NCBI GenBank assembly: GCA_963205105.1
Contig: CAUJJW010000066.1
Coordinates: 1 to 34,275 of the forward strand
DNA: 34,275 nt
Direction: 5' to 3'
From: Verrucomicrobiota bacterium
Lineage (GTDB): Bacteria; Verrucomicrobiota; Verrucomicrobiia; Limisphaerales; CAIMTB01
Below the pieces are notes generated by a model that saw nothing but the letters and a program-made list of their open reading frames with translations, was not told where the DNA came from and did not search any database. Both the position numbers and the translations under genes were made by a program. This document shows, piece after piece, positions 17,743 through 25,496 of the stretch. Every line of letters begins with the position of its first letter. Positions within the stretch are counted from its first letter, which is position 1.

Positions 17743-19038
17743 ATGAGCGCGAACCTTCGAACCCGACGCGAATTCTTACGCACCACCGTGCTCGGCTCTG
17801 CCCTGGCGGGCACGGCTCCAGCCTTCCTCACGCACACGTGGGCTGCCTTGGATGCTCAGGGGCGTGATTCAGCGGTGGCCCAGACCACCGGCCGCGACGG
17901 TACGATTCTGGTGGTGCTCCAAATGGCGGGTGGTAACGACGGCCTCAACACCATCGTACCGTTTCGCAATGACCATTACCGGAGGGTACGTCGGCGGTTG
18001 GCCTTGCCGGAGAAGGACCTGCTGAAACTGAGCGAAGACCTTGCCTGGCATCCCGCGTTGAAGGGCCTTCAGGCGCTCGCCGACACAGGACAGTGTTCGG
18101 TGGTGCAGGGGGTGGGCTACCCCAATCCGAACCGGTCGCACTTCCGGTCCACCGAGATCTGGCAGACGGCTTCGGATTCGAACCGCGTGATGCGTGAAGG
18201 TTGGATTGGTCGGTACTTCGACCATGCCTGCCAGGGGTGCGATCCCACGGTGGGTGTTCACATCGGCCGCCAGATGCCCCAGGCCTTCACGGCTCGGACG
18301 CCGCGTGGCATCAGTGTTCCCGGGCCGGCACGCAACCGCGTGGGACGCGAACCGATGGCCGGCGGGATGCGGCTGGCGCTGGATGAATTTGCCCCGGCTG
18401 AGACGCCTGGCGGGAGCATCCACGACCTGAGCGGTGCCTCGGGTGCTTCGGGATCGGTTCTCGATTTCCTGGACCGAACCGCGTTGGACGCGCAGGTCAG
18501 TTCATCGAAAGTCCGCGACATCCTCGCCCGACCTGCCTCCGGAACCGTGTATCCCGGCAGCCCGTTGGCCCAGTCGCTGAAGACCGTGGCGCAACTCATT
18601 GCCGGCGGGTTGTCGACCCGCATCTATTACGTGTCGCAGGGAGGCTACGACACGCACCGGGACCAGCTGGGAACTCACGCCCGGTTGTTGGGGGAATTGG
18701 GCGATGGGGTGAAGGCGTTCGTGGATGACCTGAAATCCCAGGGAAACCTGGAGCGCGTTCTGGTGATGAGCTTCAGCGAATTTGGCCGGCGGGTCGCTGA
18801 AAACGCCAGCGGTGGGACGGATCATGGTGCCGCGGGGCCAATGTTTCTGGCGGGGGCCAAAATGCGGAGGCTGCTGTTGGGCCAGTATCCCAGCCTGGCT
18901 CCGAGTGATCTGGTGAACGGCGACCTGCGCTTCCACGTGGATTTCCGGCAGGTGTACGCGGGGGTGTTGGAAACCTGGCTGAAGGTGCCGTCGGAGCCGA
19001 TTCTGGGCCGGAAGGTCACCCCGTTGAAATGGGTCTGA
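17743..19038 (+). CDS. DUF1501 domain-containing protein, Tat-exported
   Basis: A 431-aa protein with a twin-arginine signal (RREFLR at residues 8-13, then TTVLGSALAGTAPAFL), so it is probably folded before export. The DUF1501 body resembles the alkaline phosphatase/sulfatase fold. Visible motifs are ILVVLQMAGGNDGLNTIVPF (about 55-75), GYPNPNRSHFRSTEIWQTA, VSQGGYDTHRDQ, and VLVMSFSEFGRRVAENASGG followed by TDHG. These conserved Asp/His residues suggest a metal site, but no activity is established. It is translationally close to the DUF1800 gene (13 bases), and the two likely work together at or outside the membrane. Confidence 0.93.
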   Translation: MSANLRTRREFLRTTVLGSALAGTAPAFLTHTWAALDAQGRDSAVAQTTGRDGTILVVLQMAGGNDGLNTIVPFRNDHYRRVRRRLALPEKDLLKLSEDLAWHPALKGLQALADTGQCSVVQGVGYPNPNRSHFRSTEIWQTASDSNRVMREGWIGRYFDHACQGCDPTVGVHIGRQMPQAFTARTPRGISVPGPARNRVGREPMAGGMRLALDEFAPAETPGGSIHDLSGASGASGSVLDFLDRTALDAQVSSSKVRDILARPASGTVYPGSPLAQSLKTVAQLIAGGLSTRIYYVSQGGYDTHRDQLGTHARLLGELGDGVKAFVDDLKSQGNLERVLVMSFSEFGRRVAENASGGTDHGAAGPMFLAGAKMRRLLLGQYPSLAPSDLVNGDLRFHVDFRQVYAGVLETWLKVPSEPILGRKVTPLKWV

Positions 19039-19108
19039 CGTCGCAGCGTTGGCGGGACGAAGGAATCGCCCGTCCCTGGGCCCGAAATGGCGAACGACCG
19101 AGCGGTGT

Positions 19109-19323
19109 TGCTGGGAAGCCCCCTGTTGAACATTGACCTGCCCATGGACCACGAACCGGGGCAGAGCGAGGACGCCGGTGTTGTAGCGGCGGGGGGGGGG
19201 CCGGGGGGAGTGCCCGGGGACGGGCCCGGCGGGGGGGGCGGCGGGCCTTGGTGTTGATGGTAACGCACTGCGGGGGGGGGGCCCGCCCCCCTCTCCGGCC
19301 GGGGGCACCCCCGCCGCTACGGA
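19109..19323. repeat. Degenerate family A repeat pair with long G-runs, copy 4
   Basis: The left part (ccccctgttgaacattgacc, then CCACGAACCGGGG at 19149-19161) matches the unit at 5421-5468. It is followed by a degenerate inverted core starting GTAGCGGCGG (19180) and a degenerate direct core at about 19291-19323, separated by a run of G-rich sequence. Homopolymers of up to 11 G occur (19188-19198) and changes from the other cores are nearly all towards G or C. Either the element has decayed or base calling failed here. Confidence 0.6.
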
Positions 19324-19385
19324 GGAAGGCGTGGGGATGAAGAGCGGCGTCAAGGCCGCCGCTCATGGAGGCGATGACGAGGGGA

Positions 19386-19612
19386 GGTTCATGGAGAGCC
19401 ACCTGTTCGAAATCGACCTGCTCACGGCCCTTGAACCGCGAAATTGTAAGTCGTTGGAAATCAACGAAACGATTTCACGGTTCATGGAGAGAGCTCCCTG
19501 TTCGATACCGACCTGCGCACGGACCATGAACTGGGAATTCCGGGGGGCGGGACGCCCCCCTCTACGGCAGGCGGGACGCCCGCCGCTACGGACGACCGGT
19601 TCATGGAGAGAC
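19386..19612. repeat. Dispersed modular repeat, family A, copy 5
   Basis: Two bracketed units lie in tandem: GGTTCATGG (19386) to CTTGAACC (19430-19437), then GGTTCATGG (19479) to CCATGAACT (19523-19531). Between them is an imperfect inverted stretch (GAACCGCGAAAT and ATTTCACGGTTC) with a small hairpin, CGTTGGAAATCAACG. The second unit is followed by attccggggggcgggacgcc, the palindromic core (19560-19591) and GGTTCATGG (19598-19606). Confidence 0.8.
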
Positions 19613-19620
19613 ATGGAAAA

Positions 19621-19657
19621 CGAAAAAGCGGAGGTGCGTTTTCACGCAGCCTCCGCT
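19621..19657 (-). terminator. Intrinsic terminator of the coiled-coil/lipoprotein operon
   Basis: On the minus strand, AGCGGAGG-C-TGCG, loop TGAAAA, CGCA-CCTCCGCT forms a stem of about 11 bp with one bulge, followed by TTTTCG and a second T-run. It begins 21 bases after the small lipoprotein stop, which supports that gene being real and last in its operon. The plus-strand side has only CTTTC, so termination there would be weak. Confidence 0.8.
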
Positions 19658-19677
19658 CTTTCAAAACGATTGGGTGC

Positions 19678-19845
19678 CTAGCGGCGTTCGTCGGTCATGC
19701 CGGAGGGCAAACCGGACTCCCACCCTTTCGGGCTATTCCAGGGGCGCTCCGACAAATTTTCCTCGTTGGTGGCGCACCCGGGGAGGAGTGGCAGGACCAG
19801 AACTGCGAGCAGGAACCACCAAGTCTTACTTCGTGAGGGCTTCAT
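19678..19845 (-). CDS. Small (55-aa) predicted lipoprotein
   Basis: A short gene that is easy to miss. The product starts MKPSRSKTWWFLLAVLVLPL and continues LPGCATNEENLSERPW, ending in NSPKGWESGLPSGMTDERR. That is a basic N-region, a hydrophobic core and a lipobox (LPGC, Cys24), so it should be lipid-anchored in an envelope membrane with a 32-residue mature part containing two Trp. Its ATG lies inside the end of the coiled-coil gene (20-base overlap in another frame), suggesting translational coupling. An intrinsic terminator follows 21 bases later. The function is unknown; the two genes probably act together. Confidence 0.75.
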   Translation of the reverse strand: MKPSRSKTWWFLLAVLVLPLLPGCATNEENLSERPWNSPKGWESGLPSGMTDERR

Positions 19846-20590
19846 AGCTCGTCATGACTTTGTCGCCGGCTTGAACGTCGCCCTTGACCCAGTCCGACAG
19901 AAGGTTGGCGACCGCCGAGCGGGATTCGACGCGGACCAATTGAACCTTGGCGACGAGATTCTCGCCGCGGGTCACGATCATTTTGCCGTTCTGACGGAGA
20001 CCATCTTCCGAACCTTTATCCAGGGTGACGAACTGGAACTTGCCATCCACGGCGGTGATGTTGGCGTGCACGTCGGGCATTTGGACTTCCGTGGTGCGGC
20101 CGCGGTAGACGTCGAGTTCGTCGTTGAGGCGGACGATTTCGCGGGCCATGACCTTATTTTCGGCGGCGAAAGCATCGCGTTCACCGATCAGACGCTGTCC
20201 TTCAGCCTTGAGGGCCACGATCTGCTCCACCTTCACGCCGGTGGCATCCCACTGAGCGAGGCGCCGCTGGGCGGTGTCGCGGGCGGTGATGGTTTCCTGC
20301 AGGTCTTTGGCGGTCTTGGCGAGTTGACCCTCGACGTCGTTGAGAGTGGCCGTCTTGACGGCGAGTTCTTGCTTCGTGCCTTCCAGCTCCTCTTTGGCCG
20401 CCTTTTCAGCCGCAACGGCCTTCTTTTCGGACGCCTTGGCTGTGGTGGCCTCGGTGATGGCGGTATCACGCTCCCCACGCGTCGTGAGTAGGGTTTCGGA
20501 GAGCAGGTTGACCTTGTCCTTCAGGACAAAGGAGAACACAACGCCGGCCAAAGATACGGCCAGGGATAGAATGAGGAAAATGCGCAGCAT
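19826..20590 (-). CDS. Membrane-anchored coiled-coil protein of unknown function
   Basis: A 254-aa protein with an N-terminal membrane helix (residues 2-25, LRIFLILSLAVSLAGVVFSFV). A long charged coiled coil (about 30-165, rich in Ala, Glu, Lys and Thr) follows, then a compact C-terminal domain (about 175-254). That last part, with VDGKFQFVTLDKGSEDGLRQ and DWVKGDVQAGDKV, looks like a small beta-barrel resembling the MreC or FlgT C-terminal type, but it is too short for a full MreC and no mreB is nearby. The ATG at 20590 has AGGAAG 5 bases upstream and removes nine extra residues of a longer frame. Its last codons overlap the start of the 55-aa lipoprotein gene. Confidence 0.82.
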   Translation of the reverse strand: MLRIFLILSLAVSLAGVVFSFVLKDKVNLLSETLLTTRGERDTAITEATTAKASEKKAVAAEKAAKEELEGTKQELAVKTATLNDVEGQLAKTAKDLQETITARDTAQRRLAQWDATGVKVEQIVALKAEGQRLIGERDAFAAENKVMAREIVRLNDELDVYRGRTTEVQMPDVHANITAVDGKFQFVTLDKGSEDGLRQNGKMIVTRGENLVAKVQLVRVESRSAVANLLSDWVKGDVQAGDKVMTSYEALTK

Positions 20591-20708
20591 GACGTCTTCC
20601 TGGATATGCGACGGCAAAGGCTAGGGGCCCATGGCGACAGGTGTCAATTGCTGAGAAGACGTTTGGAATCCTCAACCAGGTCCGGGCTGCTTGAAGCGAT
20701 TCGCAGAC

Positions 20709-20738
20709 TTGACGTTGGCTTGGGCCGCCACCTAGCTT
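20709..20738 (+). promoter_or_regulatory. Possible sigma-70 promoter of tRNA-His
   Basis: A good -35 element, TTGACG (20709-20714), is followed after 18 bases by TAGCTT (20733-20738), a weak -10. The tRNA begins 14 bases further on. The -35 match and position are convincing; the -10 is not, so this is tentative. Confidence 0.4.
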
Positions 20739-20752
20739 GTCCGTCCGGGTCG

Positions 20753-20830
20753 GTGGCCGTAGCTCAGCCCGGTTAGAGCTCCAGATTGTGGATCTGGTTG
20801 TCGCGGGTTCAAATCCCGTCGGTCACCCCA
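20753..20830 (+). tRNA. tRNA-His (anticodon GTG), CCA encoded
   Basis: The acceptor stem GTGGCCG pairs with CGGTCAC (20820-20826) with one G-T pair. The D arm contains AGCTCAGCCCGGTTAGAGCT. The anticodon stem CCAGA/TCTGG encloses ttGTGga, giving anticodon GTG at 20788-20790. The T arm is CGGGTTCAAATCCCG. The discriminator base is C (20827) and a G lies at 20752, the -1 position typical of tRNA-His. The 3' CCA is encoded at 20828-20830. Confidence 0.97.
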
Positions 20831-21025
20831 TCTTTCCCGTCTCATGGCTGGCAGTTGCTTGGCGTCATCGTAGGTGTGGCGCTATCCCAGGTGCATGGTG
20901 AGGTCGGTCGCCCGATCCTCGCTTCTTGCGGGGACGCCTCACGTGACCCTTGAGCCAAACCGTTACCGTTCTTCAAGGAGATCCCCCTTGTTTTCCATGC
21001 GCTCCCGTCCCGGAGTTCGCCCGCC

Positions 21026-22687
21026 TCAATCCGCTGGAGGGTAGGTGGCGAGCAACCGATTCGCGTCCCGCCAGCAGCGAAGCAGGGTTCCCAGGGGCAC
21101 GGGAGAGGTGCCTTTCGCGCGGTTCGCCGCTCCGATGGCAAAGACCAACTCCCACTGCCGTGCCAACACGGCATAGGCAGCAAGAAGCGAATTTCGCGCG
21201 TCATAGATGCTGGTCGCCTCCGCGGAGGCACCATTGAGTTCCAGGATTTGGAAGGCGCGTCCGGAGCGTAAATCGTCCTCGTTTTCGTACCGCAGGTCGT
21301 ATCGGCCAATGAAAAAGCCGGGAAGCCGTCGCGAAATGTCATCCACGCGGGCTTCCAGTTCGGGAGTGATGAGATGTCTTCCATCCTGAAAGATGCATCC
21401 CTGGGCGTGGTTTCCGGCTTCGACCAGCCTTAGCCTTTCGCCCTTGGGAAGAACCTGATTGCGACGCTTCGTGAACCGGAGGAGGTAGCGATCGGCAACC
21501 CATCGGGCCCGCGGGTCGCCGCGGATGAGTTCCTCGATCGTTCGCACCCCATCGCCGGTGATCACTGGAAAGATCTTCTCCGTGACCGCGAAGACATGTC
21601 CGACCGCTTGGTCCGGAAAGCGATAATAGAAGACCCCGACCTCCAGCGGCCCGCGAACAAACCGCTGAACCACGGTGGGGGCGGGGGTGTGTTGAAGGTA
21701 GTCCCGCGCTTCACCCAAGTCGTGTATCAGCCTCACCCCGAACCCGCGATGGCCAACATCGGGCTTCATAATCAGGGGAAATCCGATCTGCTCGCGGTCG
21801 CAGATCGCCGCCAGCGTTGCGAAACGGCGGTCCACGCAGTCTTCCTTGAGCAGCCACGCCTCGGCGGTGAACTCAGGGCTCGTTCGGAAGAGTTCGCTGA
21901 GGGTCTCGAATTTGGATTCCCCGATCAGCCCACCATTGGCAATCCCGGGGTTGGCCACGCTCGGCAACGAAAGGCTGCGGTATTTCCAGCCGAGACGAAG
22001 GTAGTTCAAGCCCACCGGCAGGTAGAAAAGCCAAGGCGGCCAGAACTCCCATCGCCGCGCACGCTCCCAGATCTGTCGAACTCGGTTGTGCCCGCCTCGA
22101 TGGAAGAGCATGGGCGCTCCTTTCACGGCGAGCAGCAGCGCCGCAACCAACACCAGGAACGCGAGTCCATGTCCGTTCCAGTGCTGAAGCCAGTCCTCGG
22201 CGATCGAACCGAACGCCTCCGCCAGGCCGAAAATCCCCAGGGTCCAAACGGCGACCGTCGCGCCCGTGACAGCAAGGAACCTCGGAAACGGAACACGAAG
22301 GAATCCCGCCGCCAAATACGATGGCAGACGCATCCCCGGGACAAACCGGCTGCCGACCAGCAACCACCAGCCACGCTCGGCGAACCATTGTTGGCTCCGC
22401 TCAATCGATGACTCCGTGACCCGGCGTCGAATCCACCGCCCGTTCAGCAACTTTCGACCGAACCCCCGTGCGACCAGGTACAAAAGCGCGTCTCCGCACC
22501 AGATTCCGAAAAAACAACCGAGAAAACCGGCGGGCCACGACATCCTGCCGGCACCGGCCAGCAAGGCAGCGGTCACCGTGGGCACATCTTCCTGAAGCAG
22601 CGTCGCCAGGGCCAGCGCCGCCGCCTGATGCAAAGGCTTCCATTCCGTGAACGCGCCTGGCAACCAGTCGGGGATTTGCTGTGTCAT
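21026..22687 (-). CDS. DedA/VTT membrane domain fused to an ATP-grasp ligase domain
   Basis: A 553-aa two-domain protein. Residues about 25-190 form a DedA-family (VTT/SNARE-associated) membrane domain, with GIWCGDALLYLVARGFGRKL and the diagnostic SRFVPGMRLPSYLAAG (113-128). Residues about 260-520 form an ATP-grasp domain: FPLIMKPDVGHRGFGV (K308) for ATP, VQRFVRGPLEVGVFYYRFP, FPVITGDGVRTIEELI, and the metal-binding acidic/Asn motif ILELNG (481-486). ATP-grasp enzymes ligate a carboxylate to an amine or thiol, and DedA proteins move lipid carriers or phospholipids, so modification of a membrane lipid or peptide at the inner face is a reasonable guess. The ATG overlaps the DinB-like gene stop (ATGA). 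The substrate is unknown. Confidence 0.85.
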   Translation of the reverse strand: MTQQIPDWLPGAFTEWKPLHQAAALALATLLQEDVPTVTAALLAGAGRMSWPAGFLGCFFGIWCGDALLYLVARGFGRKLLNGRWIRRRVTESSIERSQQWFAERGWWLLVGSRFVPGMRLPSYLAAGFLRVPFPRFLAVTGATVAVWTLGIFGLAEAFGSIAEDWLQHWNGHGLAFLVLVAALLLAVKGAPMLFHRGGHNRVRQIWERARRWEFWPPWLFYLPVGLNYLRLGWKYRSLSLPSVANPGIANGGLIGESKFETLSELFRTSPEFTAEAWLLKEDCVDRRFATLAAICDREQIGFPLIMKPDVGHRGFGVRLIHDLGEARDYLQHTPAPTVVQRFVRGPLEVGVFYYRFPDQAVGHVFAVTEKIFPVITGDGVRTIEELIRGDPRARWVADRYLLRFTKRRNQVLPKGERLRLVEAGNHAQGCIFQDGRHLITPELEARVDDISRRLPGFFIGRYDLRYENEDDLRSGRAFQILELNGASAEATSIYDARNSLLAAYAVLARQWELVFAIGAANRAKGTSPVPLGTLLRCWRDANRLLATYPPAD

Positions 22688-23409
22688 GGCGTGCCGGTTT
22701 CTGCTGCGAGGATTTCCTTTCGATGGGCGATTGTCGAAGGAGCCACTCCAAACTCGGGCGGCAACTCCGCATCCAGCAGACGTGCCATGACGGAGATGAG
22801 CGCATAATGATGGATGCCATGGGTGACCGCGTAAACGAGTTCACGCGCCAACGTGGACCGCGTCGCCGGGGATTCACTCCCCCGATAACTCACACTGCAT
22901 CGGGTCGAAATGGACCGGTCCAAGACCCTGGTTTCCATGGCTCGCAACGCTGATCGAATCCGGCGTGTTGCCTCCAGGGCACGTGCCGGCTGCGTTTCGA
23001 TCTGCGCATCGCGCTCCCTTTGGTCGTAGTCCACCATCCCCAGCTCCTTGCCATTCAGGAGACAGACGAAGTGATCCAGGCAATGCCGGTAGTGGCTCCC
23101 GATCGAAGCTCCAAAGACGGCGGCAAATTTGTGGGTGAAGTTTTCCGGCGCAATCACCAGGAGCAGCGATTCGCCTTGTCCCAGGAAATCGACGGCCGCC
23201 TCCACCACCTGACGAAGTCCTGAATCCTGTTCGCCGCCTTCGGGTTCCGAAGGAACATCGGCCGGTGGTGCGGCTCTCTCGACCGGGGTCAAGGAACGGT
23301 CCATAGGCAAGTTCGAGTTCTGGAAGGTGCTCGGCACGGGGGTGCGTCGGATGCCATCCGGTTTCCTTACGGATGATTTCGGGTCTCGTAGGCTCACCAA
23401 TCGGGTCAT
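22684..23409 (-). CDS. DinB/YfiT-like four-helix metalloprotein
   Basis: A 241-aa protein whose residues about 65-225 fit the DinB-like four-helix bundle. The three metal-binding histidines are suggested by GSHYRHCLDHF (H near 104-112) and the C-terminal VTHGIHHYALISVM. Known relatives include thiol transferases such as bacillithiol S-transferase, but no activity can be assigned. The first ~60 residues are Pro/Glu-rich and poorly conserved-looking. An internal ATG at 23304 could be the true start, but the ATG at 23409 overlaps the DoxX gene stop as ATGA and is preferred. It overlaps the DedA/ATP-grasp gene in the same way, so all three are coupled. Confidence 0.82.
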   Translation of the reverse strand: MTRLVSLRDPKSSVRKPDGIRRTPVPSTFQNSNLPMDRSLTPVERAAPPADVPSEPEGGEQDSGLRQVVEAAVDFLGQGESLLLVIAPENFTHKFAAVFGASIGSHYRHCLDHFVCLLNGKELGMVDYDQRERDAQIETQPARALEATRRIRSALRAMETRVLDRSISTRCSVSYRGSESPATRSTLARELVYAVTHGIHHYALISVMARLLDAELPPEFGVAPSTIAHRKEILAAETGTP

Positions 23410-23852
23410 TCAGGCTCGTGGTTTTTGCCGGCGGATGATGCCTGAGGGTTTCCGCGCAAGAGGCTGCCGATGTAGGGAAGTTCGAATCGCCGCAACCAGG
23501 CGACCCCGGCCCCCGAGGCAAGAACTGTCAGCGCCAAGCCGAACAACAGTCCTCCATCACCCTGAACGACAATCCCCAGTTTGGTGAGGTGACTGAACAC
23601 CGCACCGGCCATCAGTCCGACGGAGAAGAGACCACCTATCGCGGCCCAACGGGGGAGGAGGAGAAGGATTACAGCAACCAGTTCCAGCCCACCGATCATC
23701 CACCGGCCCCACGGTTCGACACCGAGGGTGCGAAAGATGAATTTGGATTCCTCGGCTCCTGTGAACTTGAAGAACAGGGTTTGGGCCAGAATGAGAGCGG
23801 CAACGATCTGGAGGATCCAGCAGAGCGGAAGCTTGGTTTTGTTCGAATTCAT
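23406..23852 (-). CDS. DoxX-like small membrane protein
   Basis: A 148-aa membrane protein with about four hydrophobic segments (near residues 12-28, 48-66, 70-90 and 97-120). The pattern ILAQTLFFKFTGAEESKFIF, then GGLELVAVILLLLPRWAAIGG and GAVFSHLTKLG, fits the DoxX/DoxD-like family, which is linked in some bacteria to redox or thiol stress. The ATG at 23852 begins the family pattern; an upstream start would add 11 charged residues. It is the first gene of the ATGA-coupled operon with the DinB-like and DedA/ATP-grasp genes. Confidence 0.82.
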   Translation of the reverse strand: MNSNKTKLPLCWILQIVAALILAQTLFFKFTGAEESKFIFRTLGVEPWGRWMIGGLELVAVILLLLPRWAAIGGLFSVGLMAGAVFSHLTKLGIVVQGDGGLLFGLALTVLASGAGVAWLRRFELPYIGSLLRGNPQASSAGKNHEPE

Positions 23853-24250
23853 AGGCTTCAGGGGATTCCGGACGTGGACCTCCACGAGCCGGGGGAGCTA
23901 TCACGGATTGGGATAAGTTTGCTCGATGCCTACGGATGAACCTGGGGTTCGTCGCGCGAACCGGGACAACGGGAGAGCACCGACAGCGAGTCCGTCGGCG
24001 AAAGACGCGATCCCTTACAGACCATCCTGCAGTGCCCTGCCGCAACGGTCCGGTGCGAGGGCGATGTAGGCCGAAAGGACCGCTTTCAGGCAGTCAGGTG
24101 GTGAGAGACGACTTCGAAGCCGTCACCCCAGGGCCGATCCGAGTGTCCATGCGCCGTCGTGCGAGGCGCTCCGGGTGACCTGGCGACATGGATAGGACAG
24201 AGGATACAGCACGAGCACGAAACACCAGCGGAGCCATTGCCGAAGCGCGT
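23853..24250. other. 398-base gap with no recognised gene
   Basis: This lies between the end of the sigma factor gene and the start of the DoxX gene, both on the minus strand, and should hold the promoter of the DoxX operon. Frames in it are short and without recognisable motifs. A 54-codon minus-strand frame beginning inside the sigma stop region has no clear features. No terminator with a T-run was found. Confidence 0.4.
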
Positions 24251-24919
24251 TCAAGCATGGTCCCTAGGACCCTGATTGGCATCGAACCAGTTCAATTGAA
24301 GACAGCCACGCAGCGCGAGCCTCGCCCGGTGCAGCATGACCCACAGATTGCTGGGCGTGATGTTGAGACTTGAACAGATCTCCTCACCGCTCATCCCATC
24401 GACCTCCCGCAGCAGGAAAACCCGAGCAATCCGTTCGGGAAGCTTTCCCGAGCATTCATGAAACACGCGCCAAAACTGGTCGCGATCCAGGGCTTCTCCG
24501 ACCTGATCCCATTCGCTGGGGGCACTGGCGCTGTTCCAATGATCGGGAAATTCCTGGTTTTCAAAGGCCCGGTCCTCTTCCTCGGCGAAGAATTCGAGGT
24601 CGGTGAAGTTGGTTTCGCGTCCCGCTTTGCGGAAGTGATCGAGCAATTTGTTCTTGAGGATGCCGGTAAGCCAGGTGCGCTCCGAAGATCGGCCCTGGTA
24701 GCGATCCGCACTCCGCAACCCACCCAACAGCGCTTCCTGCACGAAATCCTCGGCTTTGGACGGTTCGCGAAGACGGGATAGCGCATAGCGGAAGAGGTAA
24801 TCGCCGTGCTCGTCGACCCAGCGTTCCGGGTCGAGATTTCGCGCCTCACCTGACGGAGCGCCCGCCGCGCGGGTGCCGTGTTCGGATGCCGATATGGAAC
24901 CGTCGGTTGGCGGGATCAT
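24251..24919 (-). CDS. ECF-type sigma factor
   Basis: A 222-aa sigma-70 family factor with regions 2 and 4. Region 2 begins near WVDEHGDYLFRYALSRLREP and includes SKAEDFVQEALLGGL and SERTWLTGILKNKLLDHFRK, a pattern frequent in verrucomicrobial ECF factors. A long acidic linker (LEFFAEEEDRAFENQEFPDHW) separates it from region 4, with LPERIARVFLLREVDGMSGEE and a helix-turn-helix in LNITPSNLWVMLHRARLALR. The ATG at 24919 lies 7 bases after the zinc-finger gene stop. An ATG at 24961 would overlap that gene by 35 bases and is less likely. The likely anti-sigma gene lies upstream rather than in the more usual downstream position. Confidence 0.9.
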   Translation of the reverse strand: MIPPTDGSISASEHGTRAAGAPSGEARNLDPERWVDEHGDYLFRYALSRLREPSKAEDFVQEALLGGLRSADRYQGRSSERTWLTGILKNKLLDHFRKAGRETNFTDLEFFAEEEDRAFENQEFPDHWNSASAPSEWDQVGEALDRDQFWRVFHECSGKLPERIARVFLLREVDGMSGEEICSSLNITPSNLWVMLHRARLALRGCLQLNWFDANQGPRDHA

Positions 24920-24926
24920 TTCGGGT

Positions 24927-25220
24927 TCAACGTGAATCCTGGACGGCGTCGGACCCGGCATCCTTCCGTATTGTCTGCTGCTGCTGCCTCAAGTGCTGCT
25001 TCAACCGGCTCCGGCTGGACCCGGGCAATCCGGGTCCTGGAGGAACATTCGCCCTTGGATCCCGCGACGCCCGCCGAAGCCACGCCAGATGTTTCCAATA
25101 GCGTCTGCAAAGCCGACAGATGAGGAGATGGAACTCGGCCCCAAGTCGCTGCCAAAGCGTCAAACGATGGTCGAGCCGATGAGACGAAAGCCGGCTCATC
25201 TCGCGGCAGTTCGGCAGCAA
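24927..25220 (-). CDS. Zinc-finger anti-sigma factor (ZAS-like)
   Basis: A 97-aa protein starting MLPNCREMSRLSSHRLD if the TTG at 25220 is used; an ATG at 25199 would remove seven residues including the first Cys. The HLLICRLCRR segment gives the H-X3-C-X2-C signature of zinc-binding anti-sigma domains, with the upstream Cys5 of NCREM as a possible fourth ligand. The C-terminal third is Arg/Gln-rich with no membrane helix, so it should be cytoplasmic. It sits immediately upstream of an ECF sigma gene, which it probably inhibits; the Cys/His site could make release redox-sensitive. The frame is open further upstream without recognisable content. Confidence 0.7.
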   Translation of the reverse strand: MLPNCREMSRLSSHRLDHRLTLWQRLGAEFHLLICRLCRRYWKHLAWLRRASRDPRANVPPGPGLPGSSRSRLKQHLRQQQQTIRKDAGSDAVQDSR

Positions 25221-25496
25221 GACGGCTCGCAGTTGGGTCAGGGGCGACCTTGGCCGTGGGCTCTTTGCTTCCATCGAGGTGAGACAAGGCCACCCTCCTG
25301 TCTGGATCGAGCCAGGAGGATGTCGTTCAAGCGAGGAAAGTCTTGCAGGTTCTTTCCGCAATACAAGGCAAGGCGCCGCTCTCACGAGCAACGACGTGTG
25401 GCAGCCAGCTCCGGCGGCTTTCCGCCGCTTCGCGACCACGCCCTTGCCTCGTTTCTCAGGTGTAAGGTGTCCGTGCGTTGCACGACTCAGTGGTCG

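Noticed and set aside
24094..24282. Minus-strand 62-codon frame after the sigma factor as an anti-sigma gene
   Set aside because: It has no Cys/His motif, no membrane helix and overlaps the sigma gene; the zinc-finger gene upstream is a far better candidate.
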